A DNA stretch of 64,000 nucleotides from Bacillota bacterium (lineage in GTDB: Bacteria > Bacillota > Clostridia > Lachnospirales > Lachnospiraceae), in the NCBI GenBank assembly GCA_023457255.1, contig JAEWMB010000020.1, positions 186,001 to 250,000 of the forward strand. The letters run 5' to 3'. Positions 50,824 to 58,858 of the stretch are shown piece after piece. The notes beneath the pieces were generated by a model, which had not been told where the DNA came from, made no database searches, and saw nothing but the letters and a program-made list of their open reading frames with translations. The first letter of the stretch is position 1. The number at the start of each line of letters is the position of its first letter. The position numbers and the translations under genes were made by a program.

Positions 50824-51588
50824 ATGGAATATCAATATGGAGAAAACATAAATTATGAAGATTATGCGAGTGGAAGAGTATTGTACCATCAAAGCGGTGT
50901 TCCAAATTTTCCGGTCCGTTTAGCGAATGAAATCTTTGGACGTTGTTTCTCATATTCAAAGCAGAAAGAAAATCTATCACTCTATGACTGTTGCTGCGGA
51001 GGTGGATACTTACTGACAACCTTAGCATTGCTAAATTCTCAAAAAATCAAAGTTCTTTTTGGTAGTGATATTTCAGAAGAAGCTTTACGGATTGCAAGAT
51101 TGAATACCTCACTTTTAACTACGGAAGGGTTAAATCGTAGAATACAAGAGTTATCGGAACTTTATTATAGATATCAAAAGCCATCTCATCAAGAGGCGCT
51201 GATTAGTGCGAGACGCTTTGAATATGAACTCGCAGAAAAAAATAATATAACAGCTGGAATTTCATCTTCTCTTTTTCATGCAGATGCTCTCAAGGAAATT
51301 CCGTTAAAAGAATCACCCAACCTGATTATAACGGATGTTCCATATGGAAACTTAGTATCGTGGGAAGGTACACAAAGTGGTGTCCGGCAGTTACTAAATA
51401 CTCTTTTACCAATCTGTAATGAAGATACGATTCTTGGAATATGTATGGACAAAAAAGAAAAGGCTGCTCATCCAGACTTTGAACGGCTTGAAAAACAAAT
51501 TATTGGAAAACGTCGTTTTGAAATTTTAAAAATTAAAGACTATTATACGCTAAATACACGGCAGTCAAGGGCTATTTCTTTTGATTAG
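50824..51588 (+). CDS. AviRa-like rRNA methyltransferase
   Basis: A 254-residue S-adenosylmethionine-dependent methyltransferase resembling AviRa. AviRa methylates a guanosine (G2535) of 23S rRNA in the avilamycin producer and gives orthosomycin resistance. The SAM-binding motif is LYDCCCGGGYLLT (53-65), the acidic end of strand 2 is GSDISEEALRIAR, and the catalytic-type motif is ITDVPYGN (about 179-186). The N terminus (YEDYASGRVLYHQSGVPNFPVRLA) is characteristic of this family. In a non-producing clostridium it is likely a housekeeping or intrinsic-resistance rRNA modifier. GGGGG precedes the ATG. It may be co-transcribed with nothing else. Confidence 0.8.
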   Translation: MEYQYGENINYEDYASGRVLYHQSGVPNFPVRLANEIFGRCFSYSKQKENLSLYDCCCGGGYLLTTLALLNSQKIKVLFGSDISEEALRIARLNTSLLTTEGLNRRIQELSELYYRYQKPSHQEALISARRFEYELAEKNNITAGISSSLFHADALKEIPLKESPNLIITDVPYGNLVSWEGTQSGVRQLLNTLLPICNEDTILGICMDKKEKAAHPDFERLEKQIIGKRRFEILKIKDYYTLNTRQSRAISFD

Positions 51589-51749
51589 GGAGTGGCAGAA
51601 AGTTTTTCTTCCGTGGTTTCTGATACACTACATCGTTTTTATAATATAATACTTCAAAGGAAAAAATATAAAGCATTACAGTTTAACAGAAGTTTATATC
51701 GGTGCTAAAACAACTTCAGCTAAGTAAACAGCAGGAAAAGAGGATTAAA

Positions 51750-53462
51750 ATGAGAGTACAGAATAAAAAAATGGTTACGATATGTTGTATAGGCTTACTT
51801 GCCGTAACTATATCCGCTTGCAGTCCTAAGGGGAAATTAACCAATCTTGTTCAGGGGGAAGAATCGGCGGTTGAGGTATTTAACCCTCCAAACTATACGA
51901 TAGAGCAGCAATTATTAGTATCCGGAAAACCAATTGAAAGCACAACAACAAAGAAAGAATTGTTCGGTTTTCAGTCTGATTTACTGGTAGATGGTCAAGA
52001 AATCTCAGAGTTTAAGCGGGAGGAAGAAATCAATTTCAGCGGTAATTATACTGATATGGAAGGTATTATTACATTCCGCGGAAATAACTACCGTAACAGT
52101 GCGGTCTTTGGTACTGCCGGCATTACCGAAAAAAAATTCGATCGTTCCAAGACATGGAATATCGATACAGGCAAGTTAAAGAAAACTATCTCCAAGGGCT
52201 ATTGGCTTGGAAGCTGCTGGACCGGTCAGCCACTGATTGTTCGCTGGAAAGAGGAGACACGTCAGGCAATGAACCTCTATGAAGATAAAAAGGAGAAAGA
52301 AGGGCTTGTAGAAGTCATCTATTCGACCGCTGACGGTAACATATATTTTATGGATTTAGAAGATGGTAAACCAACAAGGGATAAGATATCTCTAGGATTT
52401 CCGATTAAGGGAACAGGAAGTTTATATCCTTCCGAAGTACCTCTTTACTTTGTAGGTGCCGGTGATTCCATGGGCGAAGATTGTGCCAGAACCTTTATCG
52501 TTGATTTAATAGAAGGTAAGGTAATCTATGAATATGGATATGACGATGAATTTTCCGTAAGAACGGACAACGATAATTTTCATGCTTATGATTCTTCTCC
52601 GCTGATTGATATAGAAACGGATACGTTAATACAGCCAGGTGAAAATGGTATTCTATATACCATGAAGCTTAATACAAAGTATGACGGTAAGAGTGTGTCC
52701 ATTAGCCCAGAGAAACAAGTAAAATGGCGTTATACAACAGAACGAAGCAGGGAAGAGGAAAATCGTTATTGGCTTGGTATGGAGTCCTCTGCAGTAATAT
52801 GGAAAGGCTTTTTATTTATCACAGATAATTGTGGTGACATGTTCTGTATTGATTTAAATACAATGGAAGTAGTCTGGGTACAGGATACCCTCGATGATAC
52901 CAATGCAACTCCGGTATTAGAAGAAAGTACGGAAGACCAAACTGCATATCTATATATCTCAACCTCTCTTCATTGGACCGCAGATGCTAATCAAGAAGGG
53001 AATATTCCTTTAATGAAGCTTAACGCTGCGACAGGAGAAATTGTATGGAAGCGAAGCTATCCTTGTAAAACAGTTGCCGGTGTTTCCGGTGGTGTACAAG
53101 CAACTGCTTTACTTGGGAACCAAAAATTATCAGATCTTGTTTACTTTGTAATTGCGAGAACCGGCGGAAAAGATTCCGGAAAATTAGTTGCGTTGAATAA
53201 ATACACCGGAGAGACAGTATGGAGCGTGGATATGACAAATTACGGTTGGTCTAGCCCCATCGCTTTATATGATAAAGAGGGAAATGGATATGTCATCCTT
53301 TGTGACTCTACCGGAAATATGTATATGATAGATGGCTTATCGGGAGAATTATATGATACTATTAATTTAGGTAAAATAATCGAAGCATCTCCTGCCGCCT
53401 TTGAAAATACTATCGTTGTTGGTACCAAGGGTAGGAAAATATATGGTGTTCCTGTAAAATAA
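51750..53462 (+). CDS. PQQ-like beta-propeller lipoprotein
   Basis: A 570-residue surface lipoprotein. The start at 51750 (AAAAGAGG ribosome site) gives a short signal peptide ending in the lipobox ISAC, Cys24. The mature protein holds repeated blades of about 50 residues with W-x-D/G turns (YWLGSCWTGQP, VVWVQDTLDD, IVWKRSYPC, TVWSVDMTNYGWSSP). These are typical of the PQQ/quinoprotein propeller superfamily. No quinone-dehydrogenase catalytic set is visible, so it is more likely a structural or binding protein, like BamB or pyrrolo-quinoline-repeat proteins in clostridia. A metallophosphoesterase gene follows 30 bp downstream, which suggests a shared operon. Role unknown. Confidence 0.8.
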   Translation: MRVQNKKMVTICCIGLLAVTISACSPKGKLTNLVQGEESAVEVFNPPNYTIEQQLLVSGKPIESTTTKKELFGFQSDLLVDGQEISEFKREEEINFSGNYTDMEGIITFRGNNYRNSAVFGTAGITEKKFDRSKTWNIDTGKLKKTISKGYWLGSCWTGQPLIVRWKEETRQAMNLYEDKKEKEGLVEVIYSTADGNIYFMDLEDGKPTRDKISLGFPIKGTGSLYPSEVPLYFVGAGDSMGEDCARTFIVDLIEGKVIYEYGYDDEFSVRTDNDNFHAYDSSPLIDIETDTLIQPGENGILYTMKLNTKYDGKSVSISPEKQVKWRYTTERSREEENRYWLGMESSAVIWKGFLFITDNCGDMFCIDLNTMEVVWVQDTLDDTNATPVLEESTEDQTAYLYISTSLHWTADANQEGNIPLMKLNAATGEIVWKRSYPCKTVAGVSGGVQATALLGNQKLSDLVYFVIARTGGKDSGKLVALNKYTGETVWSVDMTNYGWSSPIALYDKEGNGYVILCDSTGNMYMIDGLSGELYDTINLGKIIEASPAAFENTIVVGTKGRKIYGVPVK

Positions 53463-53492
53463 TAATCAGATATAAGATAAGAGGTAGTAACA

Positions 53493-54335
53493 TTGCGTGC
53501 TATAAAAAGGCTGTTTATCGGTTTCGTAATAATTATTCTTTTAGGAATTTGTCTTTATTGTTATGCGAGACTGATTGAACCCAATATGTTACAAAAGAAC
53601 TATATTTCCATAGCAGTGCCGGAAAATGTGGAAGAACTAAAAATTGTATTTTTTACCGATACTCACTTTGGTAAGTATTATCCGCAAGAAAAAATAGCAA
53701 GGCTAGTAAATTCCATCAATGAACAAACACCGGATTTTGTTATTTTTGGAGGCGACCTAATCGATAACTATACAAGAGACAAAGAAATTTTAAACCTTGA
53801 GGAATTAAGTAAAGGCCTATCAATGATAAAAGCAGCCTATGGAAAGCTTGCAGTCTTTGGTAATCATGATTACGGTGGAGGAGCAGCTCCAATTTATGAG
53901 AATCTTATGACAAAGGGCGGTTTCACCGTATTAACCGATGACGAATTAACCTTTTCCGATTTCAATCTATCTATAGTTGGATATGAAGATTCCTTATTGG
54001 GAAATATAAATTATAACCGATATGAGTTACCGGAGGTCCCTTTTCGCATTGTTGTTACACATGAACCGGATGTCGCAGACAATATAAAAACAACCGGATC
54101 TTTACTTGTTCTTGCAGGTCATTCTCATGGAGGCCAAGTGACTTTACCTGTCTTAACGAAAAAGGTATTGCCAAAGGGTGCGGAAAAATACATCAAAGGA
54201 CAGTATGATCTAAAGAACGTGATAACTGGCAGTGATGCCTCCATGATTGTTAGTCAGGGCATTGGTATGACAATACAACCATACCGTTTTTTAAATCCTC
54301 CGGAAATTGTCGTTATTTCATTAGAACACCAATGA
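53493..54335 (+). CDS. Membrane-anchored metallophosphoesterase (YkuE type)
   Basis: A 280-residue calcineurin-like phosphoesterase held by one N-terminal membrane helix (about 8-27), with the catalytic part outside. Metal-binding motifs are FFTDTHFGK (Asp/His pair), GGDLID, GNHDYGG, VTHEPD and AGHSHGGQV. The family includes YkuE and UDP-diacylglucosamine-type hydrolases acting on phosphodiesters; the substrate here is unknown. The only good start is the TTG at 53493, eight bases after GAGGTAG. It is downstream of the propeller lipoprotein, probably in the same operon, and ends in a terminator. Confidence 0.9.
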   Translation: MRAIKRLFIGFVIIILLGICLYCYARLIEPNMLQKNYISIAVPENVEELKIVFFTDTHFGKYYPQEKIARLVNSINEQTPDFVIFGGDLIDNYTRDKEILNLEELSKGLSMIKAAYGKLAVFGNHDYGGGAAPIYENLMTKGGFTVLTDDELTFSDFNLSIVGYEDSLLGNINYNRYELPEVPFRIVVTHEPDVADNIKTTGSLLVLAGHSHGGQVTLPVLTKKVLPKGAEKYIKGQYDLKNVITGSDASMIVSQGIGMTIQPYRFLNPPEIVVISLEHQ

Positions 54336-54343
54336 TAATCAGG

Positions 54344-54378
54344 CCTCCTCAAGAAGTATCGCTTTTTGAGGGGGTTTT
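54344..54378 (+). terminator. Intrinsic terminator after the phosphoesterase gene
   Basis: CCTCCTCAA (54344-54352) pairs with TTGAGGGGG (54366-54374), then TTTT. Confidence 0.85.
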
Positions 54379-54739
54379 GTCAATAAGTTTGAAAATGTGC
54401 CAAACTTAAGCTGCTTAAAATAAGAATAGAAATCGTGTAAATAATGAAGAAATATATCAGATAATACAAATCAATATTAGATAATAAGAGAATTAAAATA
54501 AGTTATCCATCAAATACCGAGGATAAATCTTTGATGACGAAATAATATCAGTTCTTTGAGTTAATTGAATACATATTAATATTATGTTAACTTTATCCTG
54601 AATTTCTATAAAAAAGAGAGACCATAATGGTCTCCCTTTCATCTATAGAAAGACAAGCAGCAGTGAGAAAGTAAATTAAGTGAAATACTTTAGGGTTTGG
54701 AGAATTAGGGGTTAAAGCTATTCGTAGGATTTTTGAAAG
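54379..54739. other. Intergenic region with a minus-strand terminator
   Basis: About 360 bp without a gene. GAGACC (54618-54623) and GGTCTC (54629-54634) form a hairpin followed on the minus strand by TCTTTTTT, probably ending the coat-protein transcript. Otherwise AT-rich with nothing recognisable. Confidence 0.5.
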
Positions 54740-55009
54740 TTATTTTGTTGTAGCCTGTGCAGCAAATTTTTGCTTCGCTTCATCAATCTTTTGCTGTTCG
54801 GCAGCCGGTGTTGGATAATATCCTTTTTCATGCATAGAATTAAATACATCCACCTGGATTTTATGCTCTTGGTCAAGACATTGTAAAAGAGTATCTCTTA
54901 ATGAATCATGAAGGCATTCATTCGCAAAGGTATTGTAATGTTCAGTTACTGCTTTTTCAGCACATAGTGCATCGGATAAAATTTCTTTTTCTTTAAAATT
55001 AGCTACCAT
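54740..55009 (-). CDS. cotF: CotF-like spore coat protein
   Basis: An 89-residue four-helix, ferritin-like protein of the spore coat F family. It starts NFKEKEILSDALCAEKAVTE, continues with CLHDSLRDTLLQCLDQEHKI and ends MHEKGYYPTPAAE, the conserved YYP end of the domain. The Glu/His pairs that bind iron in true ferritins are only partly present. It should be made in the mother cell and deposited on the spore. AAGGAGG precedes the ATG. The smaller partner lies 11 bp upstream, so the two are co-transcribed. No sporulation-sigma promoter was confidently placed. Confidence 0.85.
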   Translation of the reverse strand: MVANFKEKEILSDALCAEKAVTEHYNTFANECLHDSLRDTLLQCLDQEHKIQVDVFNSMHEKGYYPTPAAEQQKIDEAKQKFAAQATTK

Positions 55010-55020
55010 TTGTAACCTCC

Positions 55021-55203
55021 TTACTGAAGATGTGAATAGATGGCATTGTAATGACTTTGATGTTTCGAAGATATATCCAGCATTTGCTGCTTCACCTGTG
55101 GGTCTTCGGCATGCTCAGCTAGCATCTGGAATTTTTTGATTAGTAATTCTTCTTCTGACAAGATGTCTTGTACACATGATAATTCTTTCGCTGTTAAATT
55201 CAT
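55021..55203 (-). CDS. Small coat-associated ferritin-like protein
   Basis: A 60-residue two-helix protein starting MNLTAKELSCVQDILSEEE, with EDPQVKQQMLDI and KHQSHYNAI toward the end. The pattern resembles the first half of CotF-like and ferritin-like proteins found as small partners of coat genes in clostridia. The ATG at 55203 has the ribosome site AGGAGG. An upstream frame extension to 55266 has none and would add an unrelated basic segment. It is the first gene of a two-gene operon with the CotF-like gene. A role in the spore coat is inferred from that pairing. Confidence 0.75.
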   Translation of the reverse strand: MNLTAKELSCVQDILSEEELLIKKFQMLAEHAEDPQVKQQMLDISSKHQSHYNAIYSHLQ

Positions 55204-55466
55204 AATTACCTCCTTCAAATGTTTAGTGACAAAGTTAGTATCTCTCTTTCTGAAAGAGAAATACAACGTAAATTCTTATAAATAGACCTTCTTTTGTTAA
55301 TTAAGGAAAAGAAAACCGTATACGCTCTATGTAAATAGTGTTTTTTCAAAAATGTTCTAAAAATCCTTTTTCTCTATCAAAATAAATATTCAAATGAACG
55401 AAAATATAGTAGAATATTAGTAAGAATAGTATCATAGCAAGGTAAGGACAAAAAAGAGGTGGTAAT

Positions 55467-56411
55467 ATGGGGAATAAATTTAGAATTGCCGTTGTTCAAG
55501 CAAACTATCCAAGCAATAAATGTGAGTTAAATACCAAAATTGGTTTACAATATATCAAACAGGCAAAGAAAATGAATGCTGACCTGGTCTTATTTCCTGA
55601 ATGCTGGTTACATGGTTATCAATTTCCTATCTTAAAAGATGATCTTAGTATTTCTGACCTGTATCAGTTAAACAAATACGAAGATACCATGGACAACATT
55701 AAAAAGAAAAAATCATATCAAGAGTGGGTGAATCAAGCAGTTGATGAAAGTAATGAGTATGTGAAACAATTTTGTATGGCAGCAAAGGAATTCAAAATCG
55801 GTGTTGTAATAACAGGTTATACGAAAGGTATTCAAAAACCAAGAAATAGTGCGATGGTAATTGACAAAGAGGGCAAAATTCTTATGGTTTATAGTAAAGT
55901 ACATACTTGCGACTTTTCCTTAGAATCTTTGCTGGAAAGTGGAGAAGAATTTAAGGTTTGTGATTTTCATGGTATAAAGCTGGGAGTTATGATATGCTAT
56001 GACAGAGAATATCCGGAAAGTGCTAGAATGTTAATGTTAAAAGGGGCTGAAATAATTGTTGTTCCAAATTGCTGCGGCGGTATGAAACCCCGGATACAAG
56101 CACTTGCAACAAGAGCATATGAAAATATGGCTGGCGTAGTTATGGCGAATACAGCATTTGAAAATGGTGGAAATTCATGTGCATTCCAGCCGATAGCCTG
56201 GGATAAAGATGGCAAAAACCAAGAAATGACACTCTTTGTTGCCGATGCTACAAGTGAGAAGATTTATATTGCTGAATTTGATATGGAGGCGATAAGAGAT
56301 TATCGAAACAGTGAAATGATGGGGAATACATTTCGTAAGGTAAAAGCCTATGGCGGCTTCCTGGATAATGTTGTAAGGCCGCCATTTGTAAGAAATCGCT
56401 GGGTGGAGTAG
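55467..56411 (+). CDS. Carbon-nitrogen hydrolase (nitrilase superfamily)
   Basis: A 314-residue cytoplasmic amidase-type enzyme. The catalytic triad is visible: Glu45 in LFPECWLHGY, Lys144 in VYSKVHTCDF and Cys177 in MICYDREYPE. It lacks fused domains, so it belongs to the simple amidase or carbamoylase branches, acting on a small amide, carbamoyl or nitrile compound (for example N-carbamoylputrescine or an omega-amide). The exact substrate cannot be read from sequence. The ribosome site is AAGAGGTGG. The gene stands 60 bp before a small hypothetical gene, with which it may be co-transcribed. Confidence 0.9.
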   Translation: MGNKFRIAVVQANYPSNKCELNTKIGLQYIKQAKKMNADLVLFPECWLHGYQFPILKDDLSISDLYQLNKYEDTMDNIKKKKSYQEWVNQAVDESNEYVKQFCMAAKEFKIGVVITGYTKGIQKPRNSAMVIDKEGKILMVYSKVHTCDFSLESLLESGEEFKVCDFHGIKLGVMICYDREYPESARMLMLKGAEIIVVPNCCGGMKPRIQALATRAYENMAGVVMANTAFENGGNSCAFQPIAWDKDGKNQEMTLFVADATSEKIYIAEFDMEAIRDYRNSEMMGNTFRKVKAYGGFLDNVVRPPFVRNRWVE

Positions 56412-56470
56412 TATAAATTAAAATATCCTTTTGGACGGGTTTTTATTAATGATGAAACAGGAGTGATAAC

Positions 56471-56800
56471 ATGCAGATAACCTTAATGCAATACGAAGAT
56501 GAGAAAATAGAGTCAAGAATTACGGCAATTTTAGAATATGGTAAATTATCAATCTGTGGATGCGATACGTATAAACCAACCTCCCAACTTCCAGAAGGCA
56601 GTGAATATGAGTATGAAATATCCTTAGATACTTTTAGTACGCATCAATTACTTGATTTAATCGCTTCCGGAAAGAAGGAAGAAGAGGCTCTTTTCATTCT
56701 AAAAACGATGTTTCAAGGAAAGGGTGCCGATATAAAATTTCAGGCTTATTGTCTGGAACATAAAATTGAAACAAATTGTTATTCACACTTTGACGATTAA
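56471..56800 (+). CDS. Hypothetical protein
   Basis: A 109-residue acidic soluble protein with mixed strand and helix pattern: an N-terminal beta-rich half (ITLMQYEDEKIESRITAIL then GKLSICGCDTYK) and a helical second half (THQLLDLIASGKKEEEALFI). There is no signal peptide, membrane segment or catalytic motif I recognise. CAGGAG precedes the ATG at 56471. It lies between the nitrilase and an acetyltransferase on the same strand with short gaps (60 bp on each side), so it may belong to their transcript. Real gene, function unknown. Confidence 0.65.
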   Translation: MQITLMQYEDEKIESRITAILEYGKLSICGCDTYKPTSQLPEGSEYEYEISLDTFSTHQLLDLIASGKKEEEALFILKTMFQGKGADIKFQAYCLEHKIETNCYSHFDD

Positions 56801-56860
56801 TAGGCATTATTTATATCGGTAACATATTATAAAAACTAACTGTATTGTGGGGAGATAAAA

Positions 56861-57424
56861 ATGGAGAATTTAGGGACAGTGAATATAGAAACAAAGCGAT
56901 TACTTTTAAGACCATTTCGTGTGGAAGATGTAAATGCGATGTATACAAACTGGGCAGGAGACAATGAAGTAACAAAATACTTAACATGGCCTGCTCATAA
57001 AAGTGAAGAAGCTTCAAAAAAATATATAGAATACTTAGTTGGAAATTATGAAAATAAAGCAGTATATGACTGGGGTATTGAATTAAAGGAACTTCACCAG
57101 GTGATTGGTTCTATTGGTGTAGTACAACATAACTTTGAAATTGAATCTGTACAGATTGGCTACTGTATCGGTAAACCATGGTGGGGGCAAGGCATCACTG
57201 CGGAAGCATTCCTTGCTGTTATACAATATTTGATGGTGGAGGTTGGAATAAACCGGATTGAGGCAAGGCATGATATAAAAAACATCGCATCTGGTAAAGT
57301 TATGAAACAATGCGGACTATCCTTAGAAGGCATACATCGTCAATCTGATAAAAATAATCAAGGGATTTGTGATTCCGCCTGGTATGCATTATTGCGGGAA
57401 GACTATAATATAGTTTTAGAGTAA
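56861..57424 (+). CDS. GNAT acetyltransferase (RimJ/RimL type)
   Basis: A 187-residue cytoplasmic N-acetyltransferase. It begins IETKRLLLRPFRVEDV, the RimJ/RimL start, and has the acetyl-CoA-binding motif A as IGYCIGKPWWGQGITAEA (about 98-115). The usual VGINRIEARHDIKNIASGKV helix pair follows. Such enzymes acetylate protein N termini, spermidine-like amines or aminoglycosides; the substrate here is unknown. The ribosome site GGGGAG lies close to the ATG. It is the last gene of a loosely spaced group with the nitrilase and a hypothetical protein. Confidence 0.88.
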   Translation: MENLGTVNIETKRLLLRPFRVEDVNAMYTNWAGDNEVTKYLTWPAHKSEEASKKYIEYLVGNYENKAVYDWGIELKELHQVIGSIGVVQHNFEIESVQIGYCIGKPWWGQGITAEAFLAVIQYLMVEVGINRIEARHDIKNIASGKVMKQCGLSLEGIHRQSDKNNQGICDSAWYALLREDYNIVLE

Positions 57425-57656
57425 GCAATCCTTATGAAGAGCGGAAATTTCTTTACAACATTGGTATATGCTATATCATGCTCTCAATTATAGCTACGGA
57501 AGTTTATGCTGTGATAAAAAAAGTTTATCAAAAGAAAAAATAGCAGCAATAGTTATAAAGCTTTGAAAAGCGAGAATGCACCGAAGGATATTCCATACTC
57601 TGAACCTTTTATTATTAAGCAGCATATGATTTAATAAAATAATAAGCAGGTATTGT

Positions 57657-58313
57657 ATGGAGAATGAATTTGGAGCATTTCAACTACAGCAGCCATTCAA
57701 CCAAGAAAATGTAAATCGTGTTGTGGAAGCCAGAGTTGAGCATATCTGGAGAAGTAATAATCAAAATGGTTTGGTCACGATATCTTATGATGATAGAGTA
57801 AATAGAAGATTCAATGAACTTGTAACACTGATTGTTTCTCCAATTACAGTAATACAGAGTACTTCTGGACAACGGGTTAATTTAAACGATCTTCGAATCG
57901 GAATGAGAGTAAATGCTATCTTTTCTAATCGTATGACACGTAGTATTCCACCCCAAGCAGTGGCATTCTTAATTGTTGTACTTGATAGAAGAGAGCGTGC
58001 GAAAGTTACAGAAGGCAGAGTACTTGATGTCAATTTACGGAATAGAAGCCTAGAAATAAGGGAACATGACCGTGGAAGAAGATTAGAGGAAGAGAAAAGA
58101 TTTAGGGATAGAGATCGCGATAGAGACCGTGACAGGGATAGAAATCGTATCACCTTCCAAATAACAAATTCCACAAGGATTGAAAATCAGAGAGGCAGAA
58201 GAATCGATCTAAGTGATCTTAGAAGAGATGACAGCGTACGGGTACAATTTAGAACTGAGAGAGAGTCACGCAGACCGGACCGTAATATAGCAATTTTTAT
58301 TCAAGTATTATAA
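57657..58313 (+). CDS. Duplicated-domain protein with Arg-Asp repeat
   Basis: A 218-residue very basic and charged protein that I do not recognise. It contains two similar units. Unit 1 (about 22-108) runs from VEARVEHIWRS to SPITVIQSTSGQRVNLNDLR and then VAFLIVVL. Unit 2 (about 115-218) runs from VTEGRVLDVN to ITNSTRIENQRGRRIDLSDLR and then IAIFIQVL. Each looks like a small beta-barrel of the OB or SH3 sort. Between the halves of unit 2 lies an RD dipeptide run (about 150-163), encoded by an imperfect hexanucleotide repeat. It could bind RNA or another anionic polymer, but that is a guess. The start ATG at 57657 has only a weak CAGGT site. Confidence 0.65.
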   Translation: MENEFGAFQLQQPFNQENVNRVVEARVEHIWRSNNQNGLVTISYDDRVNRRFNELVTLIVSPITVIQSTSGQRVNLNDLRIGMRVNAIFSNRMTRSIPPQAVAFLIVVLDRRERAKVTEGRVLDVNLRNRSLEIREHDRGRRLEEEKRFRDRDRDRDRDRDRNRITFQITNSTRIENQRGRRIDLSDLRRDDSVRVQFRTERESRRPDRNIAIFIQVL

Positions 58314-58327
58314 TTTTTACTATAGTT

Positions 58328-58360
58328 AGGTTTCTATTCAAATTACATGAATAGAAACCT
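58328..58360 (+). terminator. Hairpin after the Arg-Asp-repeat gene
   Basis: Perfect 13-bp arms (58328-58340, 58348-58360) with a 7-nt loop, 14 bp after the stop codon. There is no T-run, so termination efficiency is uncertain. Confidence 0.6.
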
Positions 58361-58365
58361 CTCAT

Positions 58366-58469
58366 AAAGGGATTGTCTCAAAAAGAAGAACAAGTACCGA
58401 ATGTGATATATAAACGAATGTGTTATATACCATAGCTGGTATGACTTTTCTTTTTGCGGCATCCCTTTT
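58366..58469. repeat. Short hairpin element with IS-like ends
   Basis: The left end AAAGGGATTGTCTCAAAAAG (58366-58385) is an imperfect reverse complement of the right end (about 58446-58469). The ends resemble those of the element at 3535-3661 (GGG-x-GTC-x-CAAAA). The 104-bp unit has no coding sequence and ends in TTTTT, so it could also terminate transcription. Confidence 0.45.
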
Positions 58470-58708
58470 TAATTAAACATCTAATTTTCTTAAATCCACT
58501 CTATTTGCGCTATTTATGCGCCAGAATAATTAAGCCATAGCAGATATCCTATTTTCTATTTTATTAGCTTAACATTGATTTTAGAGTGTGGATAAATTTT
58601 ACATAGTTATTGATTTGGATAGATTCTATAAAATAAATTCATTCCATAGCAGATAAGCTCTAATAATTAAAAAGAATCCGATATTCCTATCATTTCAATT
58701 TTTCTTCT

Positions 58709-58752
58709 ATCAGAATAGTTCGTATAATCATCATTATACGAACTATTCTGAT
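58709..58752. promoter_or_regulatory. Perfect 20-bp inverted repeat, lox/dif-like candidate recombination site
   Basis: Arms 58709-58728 and 58733-58752 are perfect. The inner part reads AGTTCGTATAA-TCATCA-TTATACGAACT (58717-58744; 11-6-11, the geometry of dif). Equally, it reads as 13-bp arms around an 8-bp spacer (58714-58747; the geometry of loxP, sharing TATACGAA with it). It lies about 110 bp before a tyrosine recombinase gene, and further copies of its ACGAACT core follow. A simple terminator or operator is the alternative. Confidence 0.5.
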
Positions 58753-58783
58753 TTTATCGATGGTACAGCGATATCGTTTTTTG

Positions 58784-58817
58784 TATACGAACTTTAGGGT
58801 TGTAAATTAACGAACTT
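58784..58817. promoter_or_regulatory. Two extra half-sites around the recombinase promoter
   Basis: TATACGAACT (58784-58793) repeats the right arm of the upstream inverted repeat exactly. TAACGAACTT (58808-58817) repeats its ACGAACT core and lies between the -35 and -10 of the predicted promoter. Binding of the recombinase there could repress its own transcription (inference). Confidence 0.45.
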
Positions 58818-58828
58818 ACATCTATAAT
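58800..58828 (+). promoter_or_regulatory. Predicted sigma-A promoter of the recombinase gene
   Basis: TTGTAA (58800-58805), 17 bp, TATAAT (58823-58828), 31 bp before the start codon. Confidence 0.6.
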
Positions 58829-58858
58829 AGATGTTAGGAAAGAAAAGGGTAAACTAAG

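Noticed and set aside
57785..58174. 129-residue minus-strand frame opposite the Arg-Asp-repeat gene
   Set aside because: It is the low-complexity (Ser/Leu/Arg) antisense shadow of the repeat and has no ribosome site.
58366..58858. Prophage or integrative element attached to the tyrosine recombinase
   Set aside because: No phage structural, replication or conjugation genes lie on either side, no tRNA attachment site is seen, and neighbouring genes look ordinary.
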